Positions 59,059 to 64,000 of a DNA stretch of 64,000 bases are shown piece by piece (position 1 is the first letter of the stretch; each line of letters starts with the position of its first letter). Origin of the DNA: Breoghania sp037026715 (GTDB taxonomy: Bacteria > Pseudomonadota > Alphaproteobacteria > Rhizobiales > Stappiaceae). The DNA lies in contig NZ_JBANCG010000001.1 in assembly GCF_037026715.1 (NCBI RefSeq), positions 434,001 through 498,000 of the forward strand. Reading direction: 5' to 3'. The position numbers and the translations under genes are program-made. Below the pieces are notes generated by a model. The model saw only the letters and a list, made by a program, of their open reading frames with translations, was not told where the DNA came from and ran no database searches.

Positions 59059-59736
59059 CTACCCGACCAGGCTATTGCCCTTCTGCAGGACGACGATGCG
59101 CGTGCGGGGCGGAACGCGTTCGTACAGATCGCAGATGTCCTGGTTGATCAGGCGTACGCACCCCGACGAGACGGCCTTGCCGATTGAGGCGACCTCGGGG
59201 GTCCCGTGCAGGCGGTAGAGCGTGTCCTGACCGTTTTCGAAAATGTAGAGCGCGCGCGCGCCCAGCGGGTTGTGCAGGCCGGGCTCCATGCCGTCGGCGT
59301 ATTTCTTCAGCTCCGGCTGGCGCTTGATCATCTCCGCCGGCGGCGTCCATGTCGGCCACGGACGCTTCCAGGCGATTTCCGCGCGCCCGCCCCAGGAAAA
59401 GCCCGCCCGGCCGATGCCGACGCCATAGCGCATGGCCTTGTCGTTCGGCATCGTCAGATAGAGGTAGCGGTTGGGGGTATCGACGACGATCGTGCCGGTC
59501 GGTTCGGGCGAGGAATAGTCCACCACCTGACGATAGAACTTGGGGTCGAGTTTCTTCAGATTGACCGCGGGGATCGGGAACTGCTCCTCCGGCATGGCGG
59601 CGTAGATCTTTTTCGGATCGGTTTCGATCGGCGGCGTGGCGGCGAGCTGGACGTTGTTGCCGTTTCCGGTGGTCTGGCAACCGGCGAGCGCAAAGGCGGA
59701 GGCCGTGACGACGAAGCTGCGGCGGGTCATGGACAT
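59059..59736 (-). CDS. L,D-transpeptidase lipoprotein (ErfK/YbiS family)
   Basis: The 225-residue protein has an Arg-Arg leader with a lipobox (MTRRSFVVTASAFALAGC), so it is probably an outer- or inner-membrane lipoprotein. The YkuD catalytic motif is RLHGTPEVASIGKAVSSGCV, with the active Cys and His. Such enzymes form 3-3 crosslinks in peptidoglycan or attach proteins to it. A perfect CtrA-type box lies 80 bp upstream. Its expected terminator is separated from it by a nested repeat. Confidence 0.93.
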   Translation of the reverse strand: MSMTRRSFVVTASAFALAGCQTTGNGNNVQLAATPPIETDPKKIYAAMPEEQFPIPAVNLKKLDPKFYRQVVDYSSPEPTGTIVVDTPNRYLYLTMPNDKAMRYGVGIGRAGFSWGGRAEIAWKRPWPTWTPPAEMIKRQPELKKYADGMEPGLHNPLGARALYIFENGQDTLYRLHGTPEVASIGKAVSSGCVRLINQDICDLYERVPPRTRIVVLQKGNSLVG

Positions 59737-59815
59737 GACGAAGATTTCCTGAATTCGGCCAGGCAGGGGGCGACGAACCGCGTACCGGCGACCGGGGGAT
59801 TCGAACCTGTTATGG

Positions 59816-59830
59816 TTAATGGAGCCTTAA
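59816..59830 (-). promoter_or_regulatory. CtrA-type box upstream of the L,D-transpeptidase gene
   Basis: On the minus strand the site reads TTAAGGCTCCATTAACC, an exact TTAA-N7-TTAACC match to the CtrA motif, 80 bp before the ATG at 59736 and in the orientation of the gene. Cell-cycle control by CtrA is the natural reading. Confidence 0.65.
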
Positions 59831-59981
59831 TTCGACCCATGCCGGGGGTGACTTTCGCTTCAATGGGCGCGCAAGTTGCCGGCCGGCAGGACCGATGCCG
59901 AAGAGCCCGAAACCGTGCCTGCACCCGGACTGGTGCGCGTGGTTCTTGCGGGCACTTGGAGAGCGGGCAGCTTCAGCGCGT

Positions 59982-60371
59982 TCAGGTGACCTGATTGCGC
60001 GCATGCTGCCCGGGGCGCATGCGGGGAGGGGGCGTTGCGACGTTCCGGGCGTTTTCTTCCGGCGTCAGCAGGGCTGCCGTCTCATGCGCGATCGCGCAGC
60101 CTGCATGGCGTGGCGTCGGCGGTCCCCAGGCAAGGGTCGCGTCCAGATGCAGCAGCCGTGGGCAGGAGCGATCGAGCCCGTTCCGGCCGGCCTGCACGCC
60201 GCGCGCGCCCGCTTCGGTGTGCGCCGCGACGCGCTCCACAGGGGGTGCGGGATGCGGGTCCGCCAACTGGCGCAGGACATGGTTCTGCTGCCACACGCCC
60301 GTCAGCATGGCGGCCACGAGCAGGAGCGTGGCGAAGACGTGCAAGGAGAGGCGGGCGGTTTTGGACATCAT
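59982..60371 (-). CDS. Hypothetical membrane-anchored protein, weak support
   Basis: A 129-codon frame starting MMSKTARLSLHVFATLLLVA with one N-terminal hydrophobic segment and a proline- and histidine-rich remainder without a recognised domain. The composition of the C-terminal part is not clearly protein-like. It is the only candidate between the L,D-transpeptidase and gpt genes (762 bp). Confidence 0.35.
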   Translation of the reverse strand: MMSKTARLSLHVFATLLLVAAMLTGVWQQNHVLRQLADPHPAPPVERVAAHTEAGARGVQAGRNGLDRSCPRLLHLDATLAWGPPTPRHAGCAIAHETAALLTPEENARNVATPPPRMRPGQHARNQVT

Positions 60372-60447
60372 GTATGCGGTGATACCAAGCGGCGGAGGCG
60401 GACGGTAATGAGCCGCAATCACGTTTGTGTCAATGTGGATTATCGGC

Positions 60448-60487
60448 AAAAAAAGGCGGTTGCGGGCCGCGCGCGCTTGCGGCCCGC
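60448..60487 (-). terminator. Terminator-like hairpin after gpt
   Basis: GCGGGCCGC pairs with GCGGCCCGC, read on the minus strand, followed 7 nt later by seven T. It lies 12 bp after the gpt stop codon. The distance to the T-run makes it imperfect. Confidence 0.5.
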
Positions 60488-60498
60488 CGTGAGGGGCG

Positions 60499-61005
60499 TC
60501 AGCCCTTGGTCTCGTTGGTCAGCGGCGGCTGGAAGGTGAAGCCCATGTCCCAGGGAAAGTAGATCCAGGTGTCCTGGGAAACCTCTGTGATGAAGGTGTC
60601 GACCTGCGGCCGGCCCTTGGGCTTGGCATAGACGGTCGCAAAATGGGCCTTGGGCAGCATCTTGCGCACCTGGGCGGCCGTATTGCCGGAATCGACCAGA
60701 TCGTCGATCACCAGAACGCCGGCACCCTCGCCGCCGTCGAGCCCGATCACGGCCGGGTCGATCGCCTTGATCACCTCAAGCGAGCCCTGGTCCTTGTAGT
60801 CGTGGTAGGAGGCGATGCACACCGTCTCGATGTTGCGGATGCCGAGCTCGCGCGCCACGATCGCCGCCGGCACAAGGCCGCCGCGGGTGATGCACACGAT
60901 CGCCTTCCATTCGCCCTGACCGGCGAGCCGCCACGCAAGGGCGCGGGCGTCGCGGTGAAATTGCTCCCAGTGAACGGGAAAGGCCTTCGGCTGCCCCTGT
61001 TCCAT
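60499..61005 (-). CDS. gpt: Xanthine-guanine phosphoribosyltransferase
   Basis: The 168-residue enzyme salvages guanine and xanthine with PRPP. The PRPP-binding motif is VLVIDDLVDSGNTA; the opening FPVHWEQFHRDARALAWRL and the closing WIYFPWDMGF are typical of XGPRT. The CinA-like gene lies 76 bp upstream on the same strand. Confidence 0.94.
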   Translation of the reverse strand: MEQGQPKAFPVHWEQFHRDARALAWRLAGQGEWKAIVCITRGGLVPAAIVARELGIRNIETVCIASYHDYKDQGSLEVIKAIDPAVIGLDGGEGAGVLVIDDLVDSGNTAAQVRKMLPKAHFATVYAKPKGRPQVDTFITEVSQDTWIYFPWDMGFTFQPPLTNETKG

Positions 61006-61081
61006 CGGTCTTGAACCTTTCCTGCAGACTGTCTTTTTTCGTGTTCGTTTCAGGCCATGTTTATATCAGGCCATGTGTGTT

Positions 61082-61840
61082 TCAGGCTTGGGCGCGAAGG
61101 CGCGTCAGCGCGTTCTCGATCTCGGCGGCGACGCGGTCCAGAAGTGCCGCATCGCGCGACCGTATCACCAGCTGGGTGGTGAAGGTCTTTCCGTCATATT
61201 GCGGATAGGAGCCGATCGCGACGCCCGCATGGGCATTCTGGATGCGGCGCAGGTCGTCGGCCACGCGGCCTTCCGGCAAGTGCGCGTCGATGGCGCGCGA
61301 CAGCACCACCGTGCCGTGCGCGAGCGTGGGGCCAAGCGCCTCGAGCATCGCCTCGAAAACCGAGGGCACGCCGGCGAGCACATGGACGTTGCGGATCTTG
61401 AAGCCGGGGGCCTGTGAGACGGAATTGGGGATCAGGCTCGCGGTGTCGGGAATGCGGGCCATGCGCATGCGGGCCTGGGTGAGGTCGGCATTGCCATAGC
61501 GGGCGGAAAGCAGCGCGACGGCTTCGGGATGGAAGTCGATGCCGACGCCGAAGGCGGCCGCAACCGCGTCGGCGGTGATGTCGTCGTGAGTCGGACCGAT
61601 GCCGCCGGATGTGAAGACGTGGGTGTAGCGCTCGCTCAGCGCCCGGACTGCCTCGACGATGCGGTCGGTTTCGTCGGGAACGATGCGCACTTCGGCCAGA
61701 TCGATGCCGTGCGCGGTAAGAAAATCGGCCAGATAGCCGATGTTCCTGTCCTTGGTGCGTCCTGAAAGAATTTCGTCGCCGATGACGACGAAGCCCGCCG
61801 TCACGATCTGCTGGTCAGCCGGGTGCGCGGCCTCGCCCAT
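61082..61840 (-). CDS. CinA-like molybdopterin-binding-domain protein
   Basis: The 252-residue protein has the MoCF/CinA N-terminal domain (VIGDEILSGRTKDRNIGYLA, TSGGIGPTHDDITADAVAAA, NSVSQAPGFKIRNVHVLAGV). It lacks the C-terminal deamidase domain of full CinA. Related proteins hydrolyse FAD or ADP-ribose derivatives or act in nucleotide salvage; the exact activity is unassigned. It may be cotranscribed with gpt. Confidence 0.88.
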   Translation of the reverse strand: MGEAAHPADQQIVTAGFVVIGDEILSGRTKDRNIGYLADFLTAHGIDLAEVRIVPDETDRIVEAVRALSERYTHVFTSGGIGPTHDDITADAVAAAFGVGIDFHPEAVALLSARYGNADLTQARMRMARIPDTASLIPNSVSQAPGFKIRNVHVLAGVPSVFEAMLEALGPTLAHGTVVLSRAIDAHLPEGRVADDLRRIQNAHAGVAIGSYPQYDGKTFTTQLVIRSRDAALLDRVAAEIENALTRLRAQA

Positions 61841-62016
61841 TTTCCGTCTCCTGAATGGTCAGGCCGGATGTCTTAGAACAACTTGCCCGCCGGTGGAAAT
61901 AGCTTCCGGCAAAAACCTTCGGCAAAAAGTCGGTCGCGGCGAAAAGGGCAGCGGCGTCAGTTCTCGGAGGACGCGCATGGGCCGCCGGTCGAGGGCTCTG
62001 GTCGGGGGGGCTCCGG

Positions 62017-63264
62017 TCAGGGCCGCCAGTCGTAGATCCAGTCGAAGCGCGCCAGCAGCCGCGTGCCGCTGAGATAGCGGATGCCGGCATCGCGCAGGAA
62101 GGCCATGACGCCCTTCATGTGATAGGTGCGGGCATTGTCGCGGGCCGCGCGCATGACGCGCTCCACGCGATCCTTGCGGGCGCGCTCGTAGGCGAGCAGC
62201 GCCTCATCCACGTCCGGGTCGCTGGCAAGGCAGCGGGCGATGACATGGGCATCCTCGATGGCCATCGCACCGCCCTGCGCCATGAACGGCAGCATCGCGT
62301 GCGCGGCGTCGCCTATCAGGGCCACGCGGCCCTCCGCCCAGATCGTGCCGGGCCCGACATCGCACAGCGCCCATTGCAGCCAGCTGTCGGGCATTTCCAG
62401 GAGGCGGCGGGCGGCAGCCGGCCAGTCTGCGAAATGGCCCATGACCTCCTCGCGCGAGGCCGGTGTGGACCAGGTCTCCTCGCGCCAGTCGCTCTCCACG
62501 ATGGCGACGAAGTTGATCTCGCGGCCGCCACTGATCGGATAGTGGACGAGATGCGTGCTCTCGCCCATCCACAGGCCGGTGAAGGATGCGAGGTCGGGCG
62601 CCATCTCGGAAGGCACCGTGGCGCGGAAAGCGATGCGGCCGGAAAAGTCGGCCGACGGCAGGCGCAGCAGACGGCGGCGAACCGTGGACCAGACGCCATC
62701 GGCGGCGACCAGCGCCTCGCCGCGGTAGCTGGAAACGCCGTCGGCGCCCTTGGCCTCGACGGTGATGCCGTCCTCGTCCTCCTGGGCATCCGTCACGGTC
62801 ACGCCGAGATGGATGTCGATGTCGGGGCGGGTGCTGGCGGTCTCGGCGAGACCCCGGTGCAGGTCGCCGCGATGGACGACGCAATAGGGCGCGCCGTAGC
62901 GGCGAAGCGCCGTCTTGCCGATCGGCACGCGACCGACCAGTCCGCCGGCGCGTACGGAATGGATGCGGATGACGTCGGGATGGACGAAGGCGTCCTCGAG
63001 CGCGGGAATGGCGCCGAGGCCGTCCAGCACGCGCCAGGCATTGGGGGAGATCTGGATGCCCGCGCCGACCTCGCCGAGCGTGTCGGAACGTTCAAGGACG
63101 TCCACGGCGAACCCGGCCCGCTCAAGCGCAAGCGCGGCAGTCAGGCCGCCAATGCCCCCTCCGGCGACGACGATCCGCCTCTTGGTGCTCTTGGCCACAG
63201 GCCAGACGTTCTCCGTGCGCGGAAACGCATCCTGGTCGGGGCCTCTCGTCTGGAGGCTGGTCAT
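62017..63264 (-). CDS. FAD-dependent monooxygenase (salicylate hydroxylase-like)
   Basis: The 415-residue protein has the FAD-binding motif VVAGGGIGGLTAALALERAG, the DG motif in ALVAADGVWSTVRRRL and the GD motif GDAAHAMLPFMAQGGAMAIED. It is a class A flavoprotein hydroxylase acting with NAD(P)H and oxygen; the aromatic substrate cannot be set. The ATG at 63264 is used; GTG 63198 is an alternative. The CHCC zinc-finger gene ends 11 bp upstream on the same strand. Confidence 0.87.
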   Translation of the reverse strand: MTSLQTRGPDQDAFPRTENVWPVAKSTKRRIVVAGGGIGGLTAALALERAGFAVDVLERSDTLGEVGAGIQISPNAWRVLDGLGAIPALEDAFVHPDVIRIHSVRAGGLVGRVPIGKTALRRYGAPYCVVHRGDLHRGLAETASTRPDIDIHLGVTVTDAQEDEDGITVEAKGADGVSSYRGEALVAADGVWSTVRRRLLRLPSADFSGRIAFRATVPSEMAPDLASFTGLWMGESTHLVHYPISGGREINFVAIVESDWREETWSTPASREEVMGHFADWPAAARRLLEMPDSWLQWALCDVGPGTIWAEGRVALIGDAAHAMLPFMAQGGAMAIEDAHVIARCLASDPDVDEALLAYERARKDRVERVMRAARDNARTYHMKGVMAFLRDAGIRYLSGTRLLARFDWIYDWRP

Positions 63265-63275
63265 GGCAGGCCGCG

Positions 63276-63527
63276 CTATTCGGCTGCGGCTGCCGGAACC
63301 CACAGAGCCCCGGCCGGATCCGATTCCTCCGGCTTCAGCGCGCCGTCGTAGACATAATGGGTGGAGCAATAGGGGCACACGATGGAGGCATCGTCGCCCA
63401 TGTCGAGGAAAACATGCGGATGATCGAACGGCGGCGTGGCGCCGATACACATGAATTCGTGTGCGCCGATCCTGATGGTTTCTACACCGCCGTCATTCTG
63501 GAAATGGGGAATGACCTGATCCGCCAT
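63276..63527 (-). CDS. CHCC-type zinc-finger protein (NDUFS6-like)
   Basis: The 83-residue protein has the zf-CHCC pattern: C27 in FMCIG, the H in HPHVF, and the pair in VCPYCSTHYVYD. The domain resembles the C-terminal part of the complex I accessory subunit NDUFS6. In alphaproteobacteria this small protein often lies beside an alpha/beta hydrolase and an FAD monooxygenase, as here. The function is unproven. Confidence 0.87.
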   Translation of the reverse strand: MADQVIPHFQNDGGVETIRIGAHEFMCIGATPPFDHPHVFLDMGDDASIVCPYCSTHYVYDGALKPEESDPAGALWVPAAAAE

Positions 63528-63764
63528 GGTGTCGATCCAATCTCATCTGCTGGTTGTCGGCGCGACAATAGCGAGCGAGTTGCCGGATGGGTAGAGGTAT
63601 TTCGTGACTTTTTGTGTCGCGGCCGAGGCATGTGTCAACGCCTCTGAGCGTCCGCTGTCACGCCATGCCCGACAGAGCGTTGCGCGCCCTCTTTCGCGCC
63701 GTCACTTATGGCCTTAGTGTGGAGCCCCTCGCAATCATATCCTTTACGTAAACGTCAGAAGCTC

Positions 63765-64000
63765 ATGCCCTCATTCAACTCCGACGGAACCGACATCGCC
63801 TATCTCGACGAAGGGGAGGGCGAGCCGATCCTGCTGATCCACGGCTTCGCCTCCAACAAGGACGTCAACTGGGTTCACACCGGCTGGGTGGATCTGCTCG
63901 TGAAGGCCGGGCGAAGGGTCGTCGCGATCGACAATCGCGGCCATGGGCACAGCGGCAAGATCCATGATCCGGAGGCCTACGGCGCGCCCATCATGGCGGA
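63765..64000 (+). CDS. Alpha/beta hydrolase, 3' end outside window
   Basis: The first 78 residues are present: MPSFNSDGTDIAYLDEGEGE, then PILLIHGFASNKDVNWVHTG with the oxyanion-hole HGFAS, and AIDNRGHGHSGKIHDPEAY. The nucleophile region lies beyond the window. The gene is divergent from the CHCC zinc-finger gene with 237 bp between. Esterase or lactonase activity is a family-level guess. Confidence 0.88.
   Translation, partial: MPSFNSDGTDIAYLDEGEGEPILLIHGFASNKDVNWVHTGWVDLLVKAGRRVVAIDNRGHGHSGKIHDPEAYGAPIMA

Overview
This is a GC-rich chromosomal window from an alphaproteobacterium, most likely of the order Hyphomicrobiales (Rhizobiales). The evidence is an Usg-family gene, the block purL-bolA-grxD, the pairs TPR protein-ispE and map-radC, two perfect CtrA-type boxes (TTAA-N7-TTAA), liv genes followed by a small DUF6867-like membrane protein, and several families of palindromic intergenic repeats of the kind common in this order. 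The genus cannot be named from the sequence. I see no prophage, CRISPR array, rRNA or intact insertion sequence. The one tRNA is tRNA-Leu(UAA).

Layout, left to right. 1-6.5 kb: the end of a membrane diguanylate cyclase, ttcA, a small secreted protein, and grxD-bolA-purL. 6.8-9.9 kb: two tandem soluble chemoreceptors with zinc-binding CZB domains. 10-15 kb: an Lrp-type regulator divergent from a fused indolepyruvate:ferredoxin oxidoreductase, then a HigBA-type toxin-antitoxin locus whose toxin frame carries a stop codon. 15-17.7 kb: an S58 peptidase, an AraC-type regulator and a flavin reductase. 18-24 kb: a complete branched-chain amino-acid ABC transporter (livHMGF, small membrane protein, livK). 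24-30 kb: a CoxE-like VWA protein and its MoxR ATPase, then pcaB and pcaD of the beta-ketoadipate pathway and a small cytochrome c. 30-38 kb: usg, a TrmN6-like methyltransferase, a DUF2007 protein, a polyprenyl diphosphate synthase, and two large membrane chemoreceptors (dCache and NIT sensors). 38-46 kb: meaB, ppdK, a secreted TPR protein, ispE, a beta-hydroxyacid dehydrogenase and a CueR-like regulator. 46-53 kb: a CHASE4-GGDEF-EAL protein, radC, map, an FkbM methyltransferase, tRNA-Leu and a 27-residue membrane protein. 53-57 kb: a TrpXYZ-type ABC transporter and sfsA. 57-64 kb: a DUF4396 membrane protein with a 36-residue partner, a lipoprotein L,D-transpeptidase, gpt, a CinA-like protein, an FAD monooxygenase, a CHCC zinc-finger protein and the start of an alpha/beta hydrolase.

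Themes. Sensing and motility are heavily represented: four chemoreceptors and two cyclic-di-GMP proteins. Amino-acid handling recurs in the liv transporter, the TrpXYZ-type transporter, the indolepyruvate oxidoreductase with its Lrp regulator, and a dCache receptor carrying the complete amino-acid-binding motif. The intergenic space holds at least six repeat families. Two of them are nested in a fixed order: a short palindrome (B) inside a MITE-like element (E), itself inserted at one exact position of another palindrome (A), at three separate loci.

Best leads: the A/E/B nested elements; an identical 16-bp box exactly 80 nt upstream of both CZB receptor genes; CtrA boxes, one of them 80 bp before the L,D-transpeptidase gene; a stop codon in the higB-like toxin behind an intact operator; and two very short membrane-protein genes (27 and 36 codons) with strong ribosome-binding sites.
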